Source: Streptomyces sp. XM4193
GTDB taxonomy: Bacteria > Actinomycetota > Actinomycetes > Streptomycetales > Streptomycetaceae
NCBI RefSeq assembly: GCF_023072595.1
Contig: NZ_JALLGK010000003.1
Location: forward strand, 310,001 to 374,000
Length of the DNA stretch: 64,000 bases
Direction: 5' to 3'
In this document: positions 44,283-54,000 of the stretch, piece by piece
How the letters are laid out: every line of letters begins with the position of its first letter
Numbering within the stretch: the first letter of the stretch is position 1
Translations under genes and position numbers: made by a program
Notes under the pieces: model-generated
What the model was told of the DNA's origin: nothing
Database searches by the model: none
Seen by the model: the letters and a program-made list of their open reading frames with translations, nothing else

Positions 44283-45629
44283 CTACGCGTCCGTACCGGC
44301 GTCCGTCACGTCCGGGATCACCGCGGAGACGCGGAAACCGCCGCTGTCCGTCGGCCCCGAGACGAAACCGCCGCCCAGCGCCGTCACCCGCTCCTTCATC
44401 CCCAACAGCCCGTTGCCGCCGCTCGGAAGCCCCGAATCGGCAGCCGAGACCGGCGACTCGTTCTCCACCTGCACCGCCACCTCCGTCCCGCGGTACGCCA
44501 ACCGCACCCGCGTGCGCGCGCCGCCGGCGTGCTTGTGGACATTGGTCAGCGCCTCCTGCACCACCCGGAACGCGGTCTGCTCCACGACCGCCGCGAAACC
44601 GCACACCTCGCCCTCGACCGAGAGCTCCACCCGCATGCCCGCCGCCCGGGACTGCTCCACCAGCTGCTCCAGTTCGCCCAGCCGCGGGCCCGCCGCCGCG
44701 GTCGACTCGCGCTGGGCCGCCGCCGCGGCGTACTCCGCCACCTTCGCCAACGGCCGCTCCGCCGCGGCCGGTGTCGCGGCGGTGGCGCCGACCGCCGACA
44801 GCCCGTCCGCCGAACGCAGCACCCCGAGCATCGTGCGCAGTTCGGTCAGCGCCTGCCGGCCCATGTCGCCCACCAGCGCCGCGTTGCGCGACGCCTTCTC
44901 TGGGTCCTTCAGCGCAACCGCCTGGAGCGCCGCGGCGTGCACCACCATCAGGCTCACCCGGTGGGCCACCACATCGTGCATCTCCCGTGCGATGCGCGCC
45001 CGTTCCTCGCCCCGCGCCCACTCGGCGCGCTCCTCCGCGCGCTCGGCGAGCAGCAGCAACTCGCGCTCCAGGCCGTCGGTCCGCTCCCGCAGCGCTTCCA
45101 CCAGCCGCCGCCGCGCGCCGACGTACATTCCGAGCAGCGCGGGCGGCACGACGGTGGAGAGCGTCAGAGTGGCCGCCGCGAAGAAGACGAACCAGTCGCT
45201 CGACAGCTGTGGACCGACATCACTGCGCAGGTCCAGGTAGACCACGATCAGACCGCCGACGAGCTGCATTCCCGTCAACAGCGCGATGATCCGCCTCGGC
45301 ACATCGGAGGCGGCCAGGGTGTAGAGGCCCACCAGAGAGAGCAGAAAGCCCATTTCGGCCGGAATGATCGCGATCGTGATCAGCACCACCGCGATCGGGA
45401 AACGCCGCCGCAGCACCAGAGTGCTGCCGACCACCAGGCCGAGCGCGATGCCCGCGGCCACCGGGATATCGGCCTCGCCCGCGAATGCCCGGCCCTCGAA
45501 AGCGCATTCGACCATCGACAGCAGGGCGAGCGTGACATCCAGCACGGCGCTGCGCCGCCGGTCCCACCACAGCAGGCCGGACGCACCCTCCGCGGTGCGG
45601 GTGCGGACCTCGTCCCCCGTCTCGCTCAT
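44283..45629 (-). CDS. NarL-family sensor histidine kinase, orphan
   Basis: 448 residues. Residues ~25-165 hold about five to six membrane segments. A cytoplasmic coiled coil (EALRERTDGLERELLLLAER) leads to the HisKA_3 dimerisation helix, with the phospho-His at ~213 in ERARIAREMHDVVAHRVSLM. A C-terminal ATPase domain follows (QTAFRVVQEALTNVHKHAG, GNGLLGMKERVTALGGGF). All catalytic boxes look intact. Unlike most kinases of this type it has no adjacent response regulator in either direction, so its partner is elsewhere. ATG 45629 is chosen over an upstream ATG. Confidence 0.9.
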   Translation of the reverse strand: MSETGDEVRTRTAEGASGLLWWDRRRSAVLDVTLALLSMVECAFEGRAFAGEADIPVAAGIALGLVVGSTLVLRRRFPIAVVLITIAIIPAEMGFLLSLVGLYTLAASDVPRRIIALLTGMQLVGGLIVVYLDLRSDVGPQLSSDWFVFFAAATLTLSTVVPPALLGMYVGARRRLVEALRERTDGLERELLLLAERAEERAEWARGEERARIAREMHDVVAHRVSLMVVHAAALQAVALKDPEKASRNAALVGDMGRQALTELRTMLGVLRSADGLSAVGATAATPAAAERPLAKVAEYAAAAAQRESTAAAGPRLGELEQLVEQSRAAGMRVELSVEGEVCGFAAVVEQTAFRVVQEALTNVHKHAGGARTRVRLAYRGTEVAVQVENESPVSAADSGLPSGGNGLLGMKERVTALGGGFVSGPTDSGGFRVSAVIPDVTDAGTDA

Positions 45630-45706
45630 ACGGGTCAGCCTACGGCGGCGGGCAACCGGATTTCGCGCGGCCCGCACTGATGTACGGAGGGGAAAATCTG
45701 TTCACT

Positions 45707-45735
45707 CTTCAACCTGAAGTGGAATTCGGCATTCC
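45707..45735. promoter_or_regulatory. Adjacent inverted repeats in divergent promoter region
   Basis: CTTCA-ACC-TGAAG (45707-45719) and GGAAT-TCGGC-ATTCC (45721-45735) lie next to each other between the divergent kinase and HTH-protein genes. They are candidate operators or an overlapping promoter site; not recognised. Confidence 0.35.
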
Positions 45736-45803
45736 TCGCCCGTAACGGTGAAGCGAGCGGGCATTCGATTCCCGACAACACGCTTCCGCGCCACTGTGGG
45801 GTC

Positions 45804-46700
45804 ATGATTCCCACGTCTCGCACCTTCGGCGGGCACCCCGAAACCGACACGGGATCCGACCATTCCGCAGGCGCGGACGGGGAGCTTCGCGCCCGGGCCG
45901 TCGCCCTGCGCCGCGCCGGGTTCAGCCGCCGCGAGATCCGCGACCGACTGGGCGTCCCCGGCAATTCGACGCTCACCGCGCTGCTCGCGGGCGAGCCGCC
46001 CCCGGTGGGGAGCAGGCGCCCCAACGCCAAGGACGAACTCCGCGCCCGCGCCCGCGGACTCCGCGCGCAGGGCAGGACGTACGACGAGATCACTGCGGCG
46101 CTGGGAGTCTCCAAGAGCTCCGTCTCGCTGTGGGTGCGCGATCTTCCCAAGCCGCCGACCCCGCCGGAGCGGCTGCGGCGGATGAGCGAGGCGCGCTGGG
46201 GCCCGCACCGAGCCGAGCGGGCGCGGGAACGCGAACGTGTCAGGGTCGAATCGGCGGCCGAGGTGGGGCTGTTGAGCGACCGTGAGCTGTTCCTGGTGGG
46301 TGTCGGCCTGTACTGGGCCGAAGGCGCGAAGAGCAAACCGCACCGGCCGAGTGAGCGGGTGCGCTTCGTCAACAGCGATCCGGGAATGATCGCGCTCTTT
46401 CTGCGGTGGCTCGATCTGCTGGGCGTGGAGAGGGAACGGCTCACCTTCCGTCTGATGATCCACGAGCGTGCGGATGTGGCGGCGGCCGAGCGTTACTGGG
46501 CCGAGGAGGTCGGCGTCGCGGTGTCGCGGCTGGCTCCCACGACCCTCAAACGGCACAACCCGAAGACCGGTCGGGGCAACACGGGGGAGAACTATCGGGG
46601 TTGTTTCGTCGTGACTGTGCTGAAATCAGCCGATCTTTACCGTCGCATCGAGGGCTGGTGGTGCGGCATAGTGGGGGCAGCCAACTCGGGATCGAGCTGA
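45804..46700 (+). CDS. HTH protein with possible LAGLIDADG-like C-terminal domain
   Basis: 298 residues. Two N-terminal helix-turn-helix units read as resolvase/transposase-type HTHs: LRRAGFSRREIRDRLGVPG and RAQGRTYDEITAALGVSKSS followed by VSLWVRDLPKPP. The C-terminal ~150 residues begin LVGVGLYWAEGAKS and continue RVRFVNSDPGMIALFLRWLD, RLTFRLMIHERADVAAAERY and GCFVVTVLKSADLYRRIEGW, a pattern that resembles a LAGLIDADG homing-endonuclease fold with one acidic residue kept in AEGAK. It lies 24 bp upstream of tRNA-Gln in the same direction. I cannot tell an active nuclease from a DNA-binding regulator derived from one. Confidence 0.65.
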   Translation: MIPTSRTFGGHPETDTGSDHSAGADGELRARAVALRRAGFSRREIRDRLGVPGNSTLTALLAGEPPPVGSRRPNAKDELRARARGLRAQGRTYDEITAALGVSKSSVSLWVRDLPKPPTPPERLRRMSEARWGPHRAERARERERVRVESAAEVGLLSDRELFLVGVGLYWAEGAKSKPHRPSERVRFVNSDPGMIALFLRWLDLLGVERERLTFRLMIHERADVAAAERYWAEEVGVAVSRLAPTTLKRHNPKTGRGNTGENYRGCFVVTVLKSADLYRRIEGWWCGIVGAANSGSS

Positions 46701-46724
46701 ATGCCCGATTGGCCTGAATTGCTA

Positions 46725-46796
46725 TCCGCTGTGGTGTAATCGGCAGCACTGCTGGTTTTGGTCCAGTAAGTCCGGGTTCGAGTCCTGGCAGCGGAG
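46725..46796 (+). tRNA. tRNA-Gln (anticodon UUG)
   Basis: 72 nt. Acceptor stem TCCGCTG pairs with CAGCGGA; D arm GGTGTAATCGGCAGC; anticodon stem GCTGG/CCAGT with loop TTTTGGT gives anticodon UUG; T arm TCCGGGTTCGAGTCCTGGC. The discriminator is G and the 3' CCA is not encoded. A strong terminator follows within 10 bp. Confidence 0.95.
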
Positions 46797-46805
46797 CTCT
46801 TGGGC

Positions 46806-46834
46806 AAGGCCCGGTCGTCAACCGACCGGGCCTT
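46806..46834 (+). terminator. tRNA-Gln terminator
   Basis: A 12-bp perfect stem (46806-46817 with 46823-46834), loop TCAAC, followed by CTG. It lies 9 bp past the tRNA. The stem sequence is nearly identical to that of the hairpin at 51006-51035. Confidence 0.85.
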
Positions 46835-46849
46835 CTGTCGTTCCCCGCC

Positions 46850-46977
46850 GTACCGCCGTACCGCCGTACCGCCGTACCGCCGTACCGCCGTACCGCCGTA
46901 CCGCCGTACCGCCGTACCGCCGTACCGCCGTACCGCCGTACCGCCGTACCGCCGTACCGCCGTACCGCCGTACCGCC
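46850..46977. repeat. Sixteen perfect copies of an 8-bp tandem repeat
   Basis: GTACCGCC is repeated sixteen times without a mismatch from 46850 to 46977. The period is not a multiple of three, so every forward frame gives the same 8-residue cycle (VPPYRRTA) and every reverse frame GGTAVRRY; no frame has a stop. That creates spurious long ORFs on both strands. There is no ribosome site or homology, so I treat it as a non-coding microsatellite beside the tRNA terminator. Confidence 0.95.
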
Positions 46978-47502
46978 GCATGCCCGCGCCGTGCCCGGGA
47001 GTCGCCCGCCGTGCCCGGGGCCGCCGCGCTCGTGCCACCGCGCCGCCCCTGATGTCCGTCTGCCTCAACTCCCCGCCTCTGCCCGGCTGTTCGGCGGCGG
47101 GGAGCGCCGTGTGCGAGCGGCTGACTCAGGGTGTCCGGGCGCTGCTCCCTTAGGGGAGGCCACAGGGGAGGTGTGGGGACGCTCTCGTCCTGGTGCACGA
47201 CGAGCCGCGCGCCCGCTCTGCCTAACGTCGGAGATGGCTGCAACGGGGTGCGGCCACCACGAACGCGGTGGTGCTGGCCCCACCGCGAAGACGGTGCCTC
47301 TCCCCATGGTCCGGGCACCGCCACTGCGGAAGTCTCGTAGCCGTCCGTTCGAACGAACCGGGGGACGCATCGGTTCCCCTCCGGATTCCCCACGACCGGG
47401 GCCGCCCCGACGAGGCGCGCCTGCGGAAGTCCGAGGCCGGAACCACCGGATGTCGGGGCGGACCTTCCGATCGACACAACTTCCGTCTACCAAGGAGTCA
47501 CC
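46978..47502. other. 525-bp region upstream of ABC exporter operon
   Basis: No gene supported after the 8-bp repeat. A CACCAC/GTGGTG hairpin lies near 47255-47275 (GCCACCACGAACGCGGTGGTG). The final 12 bp are a strong ribosome site for the ABC gene. Promoter elements were not recognised. Confidence 0.4.
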
Positions 47503-48291
47503 GTGACAACGGCTGTAGCGAATCCCCTGACCGGGGGCGGCGGAGATAGCACGGCGGTTGCGGCGCGAGCCCGGCAGCTCGTGAAGGCGTACGGCTCGGG
47601 CGAGACCAGGGTGGTGGCGCTCGACCGGGTGGACGTCGACATCGCCCGCGGCGCCTTCACCGCGATCATGGGCCCGTCCGGCTCGGGCAAGTCGACCCTG
47701 ATGCACTGCCTGGCCGGGCTCGACTCGGTCAGTTCGGGGCAGATCTGGGTCGGCGGTACGGAGATCACCTCTCTGAAGGACAAGAAGCTGACGCGTCTTC
47801 GGCGCGACCACATCGGCTTCATCTTCCAGGCGTTCAATCTGCTTCCCACTCTGACCGCGGCGGAGAACATCACGCTGCCGATGGACATCGCCGGTGTGAA
47901 GCCGGACCGGGCGTGGCTGGACCAGGTGGTGCAGACCGTCGGGCTGGGCGGCCGGCTGCGCCACCGGCCGGCGCAGCTCTCCGGCGGTCAGCAGCAACGT
48001 GTCGCGGTGGCACGGGCGTTGGCGTCCCGGCCGGACATCATCTTCGGCGACGAGCCGACCGGGAACCTGGACTCGCGGGCGGGCGCGGAGGTGCTGGGCT
48101 TCCTGCGGCGTTCGGTCGACGAGCTGTCGCAGACGATCGTGATGGTGACGCACGACCCGGTGGCCGCCTCGTACGCGGACCGGGTGCTGTACCTGGCCGA
48201 CGGCCGGATCGTGGACGAGATGTGGCGCCCGACGGCCGAGACCGTGCTGGACCGCATGAAGGCGTTCGACACCTTCGGGCGGGTGTCATGA
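47503..48291 (+). CDS. ABC transporter ATP-binding protein, MacB/LolD type
   Basis: 262 residues. Walker A GPSGSGKST, Q-loop FIFQAFNLLPTLTAAENI, signature LSGGQQQR, Walker B DIIFGDEPTGNLDS and H-loop VTHDP are all intact. This subfamily energises MacB/FtsX-like permeases that move lipids, peptides or antibiotics out of the membrane by mechanotransmission. GTG 47503 follows AAGGAG by 6 nt. The stop overlaps the permease start by 4 nt. An unusual ~22-residue N-terminal extension (TTAVANPLTGGGGDST) precedes the core. Confidence 0.93.
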   Translation: MTTAVANPLTGGGGDSTAVAARARQLVKAYGSGETRVVALDRVDVDIARGAFTAIMGPSGSGKSTLMHCLAGLDSVSSGQIWVGGTEITSLKDKKLTRLRRDHIGFIFQAFNLLPTLTAAENITLPMDIAGVKPDRAWLDQVVQTVGLGGRLRHRPAQLSGGQQQRVAVARALASRPDIIFGDEPTGNLDSRAGAEVLGFLRRSVDELSQTIVMVTHDPVAASYADRVLYLADGRIVDEMWRPTAETVLDRMKAFDTFGRVS

Positions 48292-50867
48292 CCGTCCTGC
48301 GCACCTCGCTGCGGAACTTCTTCGCGCACAAGGGCCGCATGGTCCTCTCCGGTTTCGCGGTGGTCCTCTCGGTGGCCTTCGTCTGCGGCACGTTGGTGTT
48401 CACCGACACGATGAACACCACCTTCGACAAGCTGCTCGGCGACACCGCCGCCAATGTCACGGTCACTCCCGAGCAGGAGGAGGGCGGCGAGCAGTCGGGT
48501 ACGGGGGTCCCGGCAACCGTCCCCGCCTCCCTGGTGAAGGACCTGTCCGAGGTCCAGGGCGCGCAGAGCGTCTTCGGTCTGGCCTCGACGATGGCGGTCA
48601 CCGTGGTGGACGCCGACAACGAGAGCATCAGTCCGGACACCGGCGCCCCGACGGTCGCCTCCAACTGGACCGAGCTGGACAAGCGGTCGATGGCCGTCAC
48701 CGAGGGGCACCCGCCGCGCGGGCCCACCGAGGTGATGGTGGACGCGGACACGGCCGACAAGCACGGCCTCGCCGTCGGCGACCGGCTGCGGACCATCGCG
48801 GCGCCGGGCGAGTTCGAGTCGGAGGTCGTGGGCATCGCGAAGTTCGAGTCGACCAACCCCGGTGCGGCCGTGCTGTTCTACGACACCGCCACGGTGCAGC
48901 GTCAACTGCTCGGCGGCCAGGGGGTGTTCACCGGTGTCGCGGTGCTGTCGGCGGACGGGGTGACCGACGGGCTGCTGAAGAAGAACGTCTCCGAGGCGCT
49001 CGCGGCGGGCGAGGGCTACACCGTGCGCACGCAGGCGGAGACGGCCGAGGCGGAGAAGGCCGACCTGGGCTTTCTGGACGTGATGAAGTACGCGCTGCTG
49101 GGCTTCGCCGGGATCTCGGTGCTGGTGGGGATCTTCCTGATCGTCAACACCTTCTCGATGCTGGTGGCGCAGCGGACGCGTGAGCTGGGTCTGATGCGGG
49201 CGATCGGTTCGAGTCGTCGGCAGGTGAACCGGTCGGTGCTGATCGAGGCGCTGCTGCTGGGGGTTCTCGGTTCGGTGGTGGGTGTGCTCGCGGGCGTGGG
49301 GCTGGCGGTCGGCCTGATGAAGCTGATGGGCATGGCCGGCATGAACCTCAGCACCGGTGATCTGACGGTCACCTGGGTGACACCGGTGGTCGGTGTGGCT
49401 CTGGGTGTGCTGGTGACGCTGGTGTCGGCGTATCTGCCGGCGCGGCGGGCGGGCCGTATCTCGCCGATGGCTGCGCTGCGGGACGTGGGGATGCCGGCGG
49501 AGGCGCGGTCGAGTCGGCTGCGGGCGGTCTTCGGCGGGTTGCTGACGGCCGCGGGTGCGGCGGGTCTCGTCGCGGCGGCCGCTTCGGGCGACGCGGGCGG
49601 GGGTTCGCTCCTGCTGGCGCTCGGCGTCTTCTTCTCGCTGGTCGGCTTTGTGCTGGTGGGGCCGCTGCTGGCCTCGTTGGTGGTGCGGGTGCTGAGCGTG
49701 GCGGTGCTGCGCGTGTGGGGGCCGGTGGGCCGCCTCGCGGAGCGGAACGCGTTGCGCAATCCGCGGCGCACGGGGGCCACGGGTGCGGCGCTGATGATCG
49801 GTCTGGCGCTGGTCGCGGCGCTTTCGGTGGTCGGCTCCTCGCTGGTGGCCTCGGCCACCGACGAGCTGGACCGCACGGTCGGCGCGGACTTCATCATGGA
49901 GGGCCAGGGGTTCGGTGGGGCGACGTTCACGCCGGCGGCGACCGAGCGGCTGCGCGGCACCCCGCACCTGGAGCACGTGACGGAGTACCGGGCGCTGGAT
50001 CCGGTGAAGATCACGCTTCCGGACGGCGAGAAGGTCGACCACAACGCCTCGGCGGTCTCTCCCAGCTACGCCGAGGACGTGCGGACGAAGATGGCCGAGG
50101 GCGACATGGCGGAGGCGTTCGCCGAGGGCGGTGTGGCGGTGGACGAGCTGTTCGCCGAGAAGCACGGGCTGTCGGTCGGCGACCGGATCACCGTCACGTA
50201 CGCGGGGGCCGGTGAGGAGCTGACGGTTCGCGGGATCTCCTCCAAGGAGGCGAATCTCGACTCCGGGGTGGCGTTCATGGGCATCTCGACGGCGGAGAGT
50301 TTCGTGCCGAAGGACCGGATGCCGCTGAACATGATGCTGCTGGCGAAGGCGAAGGACGGCGAGGCCGACGAGGCGTACGCCGCGCTGAAGGCGGCGATGA
50401 AGGAGTACCCGCAGTACACGGTGCGTGACCAGGCCGACTTCAAGGCGCTGCTCAAGGACCAGGTCGGGCAGCTGCTGAACATGGTCTACGGGCTGCTGGC
50501 GCTGGCGATCATCGTGGCGATTCTCGGTGTGGTGAACACCCTGGCGCTGTCGGTGGTGGAGCGGACCCGGGAGATCGGGCTGATGCGGGCGATCGGTCTC
50601 TCGCGGCGGCAGCTGCGGCGGATGATCCGGCTGGAGTCGGTGGTGATCGCGCTCTTCGGTGCGCTGCTGGGCATCGGCCTGGGGATGGCCTGGGGTGTGG
50701 CGGCGCAGAAGCTGCTGGTGCTGGAGGGGCTCCAGGTGCTGGACGTGCCCTGGCCGACCATCGGGACGGTGTTCCTGGGGGCCGCGCTGGTGGGTCTGGT
50801 GGCGGCGCTGGTGCCGGCGTTCCGGGCCGGTCGGATGAACGTGCTGAACGCGATCGCGACGGACTGA
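48288..50867 (+). CDS. ABC transporter permease, tandem FtsX/MacB-type
   Basis: 859 residues. The N-terminal membrane segment (~18-40, GRMVLSGFAVVLSVAFVCGT) leads into a MacB-type periplasmic domain (~45-255). The first FtsX block (~268-400) contains LGFAGISVLVGIFLIVNTFS and LMRAIGSSRRQVNR. Further membrane segments and a second extracytoplasmic domain follow, then a C-terminal FtsX block (~735-855) with LMRAIGLSRRQLRRMIRLES. This is a fused double FtsX permease typical of Gram-positives. It works with the ATPase encoded just upstream; substrate unknown. The ATGA overlap implies translational coupling. Confidence 0.93.
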   Translation: MTVLRTSLRNFFAHKGRMVLSGFAVVLSVAFVCGTLVFTDTMNTTFDKLLGDTAANVTVTPEQEEGGEQSGTGVPATVPASLVKDLSEVQGAQSVFGLASTMAVTVVDADNESISPDTGAPTVASNWTELDKRSMAVTEGHPPRGPTEVMVDADTADKHGLAVGDRLRTIAAPGEFESEVVGIAKFESTNPGAAVLFYDTATVQRQLLGGQGVFTGVAVLSADGVTDGLLKKNVSEALAAGEGYTVRTQAETAEAEKADLGFLDVMKYALLGFAGISVLVGIFLIVNTFSMLVAQRTRELGLMRAIGSSRRQVNRSVLIEALLLGVLGSVVGVLAGVGLAVGLMKLMGMAGMNLSTGDLTVTWVTPVVGVALGVLVTLVSAYLPARRAGRISPMAALRDVGMPAEARSSRLRAVFGGLLTAAGAAGLVAAAASGDAGGGSLLLALGVFFSLVGFVLVGPLLASLVVRVLSVAVLRVWGPVGRLAERNALRNPRRTGATGAALMIGLALVAALSVVGSSLVASATDELDRTVGADFIMEGQGFGGATFTPAATERLRGTPHLEHVTEYRALDPVKITLPDGEKVDHNASAVSPSYAEDVRTKMAEGDMAEAFAEGGVAVDELFAEKHGLSVGDRITVTYAGAGEELTVRGISSKEANLDSGVAFMGISTAESFVPKDRMPLNMMLLAKAKDGEADEAYAALKAAMKEYPQYTVRDQADFKALLKDQVGQLLNMVYGLLALAIIVAILGVVNTLALSVVERTREIGLMRAIGLSRRQLRRMIRLESVVIALFGALLGIGLGMAWGVAAQKLLVLEGLQVLDVPWPTIGTVFLGAALVGLVAALVPAFRAGRMNVLNAIATD

Positions 50868-51005
50868 GTCCGGCGCGCACCGGTCGGGCTCCGGACCGGA
50901 AGTCCGACCGGCGAAACCTCGGGGGAGGAGCACGCGCCCCGGCGCGTGACCGGCTGCGACCGCCCTTCGGCTCGTGCCGGGGGCGGTCGCGGTCGGCGTA
51001 GGCTG

Positions 51006-51035
51006 GAAGGCCCGGTTTTCACGAACCGGGCCTTC
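51006..51035 (+). terminator. Terminator after ABC exporter operon / mfd leader hairpin
   Basis: A 12-bp stem (51006-51017 with 51024-51035), loop TTCACG. It lies 139 bp after the permease stop and 45 bp before mfd. A TAGGCT hexamer just before it (50999-51004) could be an mfd -10 element, in which case the hairpin would be in the mfd leader. The terminator role is more likely. Confidence 0.65.
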
Positions 51036-51079
51036 TCGCGTTCTCCAGTTCGCGGTCCAGCTACCAGCGGGGTTGTTCC

Positions 51080-54000
51080 ATGCGTTTGTCCGGTCTGCTC
51101 GACGCCGTCGTACGGGATGAGGCGCTGGCCGAGGCGGTACGGGCCGCTTCGGACGGCAACCGGCACCATGTCGATCTGGTCGGCCCGGCGGCGACGCGTC
51201 CGCTGGCGGTGGCGGCGCTGGCGCGCGACGCGGGCCGTACGGTGCTGGCGGTCACGGCGACCACGCGGGAGTCGGAGGATCTGGCGGCGGCGCTGCGTTC
51301 GCTGCTGCCGGAGGATTCGGTGGTGGAGTTCCCCTCGTGGGAGACGCTGCCGCACGAGCGGCTCTCGCCGCGCAGCGACACCGTCGGTCGGCGGCTGGCG
51401 GTGCTGCGCAGGCTGGCGCACCCGAGTCCGGACGATCCGGCGACCGGCCCGGTCTCGGTGGTGGTGGCGCCGGTGCGCTCGGTGCTCCAGCCGCAGGTCA
51501 AGGGTCTCGGTGAGCTTGTTCCGGTGGCGCTGCGCCCGGGCGGCGACGCGGACCTCGGGGAGGTGGTGGACGGTCTCGCGGCGGCGGCGTACTCCCGGGT
51601 CGAACTGGTGGAGAAGCGGGGCGAGTTCGCGGTGCGCGGCGGGATCCTGGACGTCTTTCCGCCGACCGAGGAGCATCCGCTGCGGGTGGAGTTCTGGGGC
51701 GACGAGGTGGAGGAGATCCGCTACTTCAAGGTCGCCGACCAGCGTTCCCTGGAGGTGGCGGAGCACGGGTTGTGGGCGCCGCCCTGCCGCGAGCTGCTGC
51801 TGACGCGGGAGGTGCGGGCGCGGGCGGCCGAGCTGGCGGAGCGGCATCCGGAGCTGGGGGAGCTGCTCGGCAAGCTCGCCGAGGGCATCGCGGTGGAGGG
51901 GATGGAGTCGCTGGCCCCGGTGCTGGTCGACGAGATGGAGCTGCTGCTCGACGTGTTGCCGCAGGGCAGCATGGCGGTGGTGTGCGATCCGGAGCGGGTG
52001 CGCACCCGGGCGGCCGATCTCGTCGCGACGAGCCAGGAGTTCCTCCAGGCGTCGTGGGCGGCGACGGCGGGCGGCGGCGAGGCGCCGATCGATGTGGACG
52101 CCGCCTCGTTGTGGGGCATCGCGGATGTGCGGGACCGGGCGCGCGAGCTGGGTGTGCTGTGGTGGACGGTGTCGCCGTTCGCCGCCGACGCGGAGGCCGA
52201 GCCGGAGGCGGACACGCTCGCGCCGCGGTTGAAGGCGGCGGAGGCGTACCGGGGCGACACGGCGCGGGCGCTGGCGGACACCAAGGAGTGGCTGGCGCGG
52301 GGCTGGCGCTGTGTCTTCCTGACGGAGGGGCACGGTCCGGCGGCCCGTACGGCCGAGGTGCTCGGCGGGGAGGGGGTGCCGGCCCGGCTGGAGGCGGAGC
52401 TGGGGGAGATCGTGCCCTCGGTGGTGCACGTGTCCTGCGGCGCGCTCGAAACGGGTTTCGTGGCACCGGAGTTGGGACTGATCGTCCTGACCGAGACGGA
52501 TCTGACCGGGCAGAAGGCGGCGGGCCGCGAGGGTGCCCGGATGCCGGCGCGACGCCGCAAGAGCATCGACCCGCTCTCGCTGGTGCCGGGTGACTTCATC
52601 GTGCACGAGCAGCACGGTGTGGGCCGGTACGTCGAGATGGTGCAGCGCACGGTCCAGGGCGCGACGCGCGAGTATCTGCTGGTGGAGTACGCGCCGGCCA
52701 AGCGCGGCCAGCCGGGCGACCGGCTCTTCGTGCCGACGGACCAGTTGGAGCAGGTCACCAAGTACGTGGGCGGCGAGGCGCCGTCGCTGCACCGGTTGGG
52801 CGGCGCGGACTGGGCGAAGACGAAGGCCCGGGCGAAGAAGGCGGTCAAGGAGATCGCCGCGGATCTGATCAAGCTCTACTCGGCGCGGATGGCTGCGCCC
52901 GGTCACACCTTCGGCGCGGACACTCCGTGGCAGCGGGAGCTGGAGGACGCGTTCCCCTACATCGAGACGCCGGACCAGCTGACGACGATCGGCGAGGTCA
53001 AGGGCGATATGGAGAAGGCCGTTCCGATGGACCGGCTGATCTGCGGCGATGTGGGTTACGGCAAGACGGAGATCGCGGTCCGGGCCGCTTTCAAGGCGGT
53101 TCAGGACGGGAAGCAGGTCGCGGTGCTGGTGCCGACGACGCTGCTGGTGCAGCAGCACTTCGGCACCTTCACCGAGCGGTACGCGCAGTTCCCGGTGGTG
53201 GTGAAGGCGCTGTCGCGGTTCCAGTCGGACACGGAGGCGCAGGCGGTGCTGGACGGGCTGCGGGAGGGCTCGGTGGACGTGGTGATCGGCACCCACCGGC
53301 TGTTCGCCTCGTCGACGAAGTTCAAGGACCTGGGCCTGGTCATCGTGGACGAGGAGCAGCGGTTCGGTGTGGAGCACAAGGAGCAGCTGAAGAAGCTGCG
53401 CGCCAACGTGGATGTGCTCACGATGTCCGCGACGCCGATTCCGCGGACCCTGGAGATGGCGGTCACCGGCATCCGGGAGATGTCGACGATCACCACCCCG
53501 CCGGAGGAGCGGCATCCGGTGCTGACCTTCGTCGGCCCGTACGAGGAGAAGCAGATCGGCGCGGCGGTGCGTCGTGAACTTCTGCGCGAGGGCCAGGTGT
53601 TCTACATCCACAACCGGGTGGAGTCGATCGACCGGGCGGCCTCGCGGCTGCGTCAGATCGTCCCGGAGGCGCGGATCGCCACGGCGCACGGCCAGATGTC
53701 GGAGTCGGCTCTGGAGCAGGTGGTGGTGGACTTCTGGGAGAAGAAGTTCGATGTGCTGGTGTCCACGACGATCGTGGAGTCGGGCATCGACATCTCCAAC
53801 GCCAACACCCTGATCGTCGAGCGCGGTGACAACTTCGGCCTCTCCCAGCTGCACCAGTTGCGCGGCCGGGTGGGGCGCGGCCGGGAGCGCGGGTACGCGT
53901 ACTTCCTCTATCCGCCGGAGAAGCCGCTGACGGAGACGGCGCACGAGCGGCTGGCCACGATCGCGCAGCACACCGAGATGGGTGCGGGCATGTACGTGGC

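Noticed and set aside
46850..46977. CRISPR array
   Set aside because: Direct 8-bp units with no spacers and no cas genes nearby.
46637..47477. Leftward and rightward ORFs through the 8-bp repeats encoding VRRYGGTA or VPPYRRTA cycles
   Set aside because: They exist because an 8-bp repeat without stops is open in all frames; no ribosome site, and the leftward ones run through the tRNA region or its terminator.
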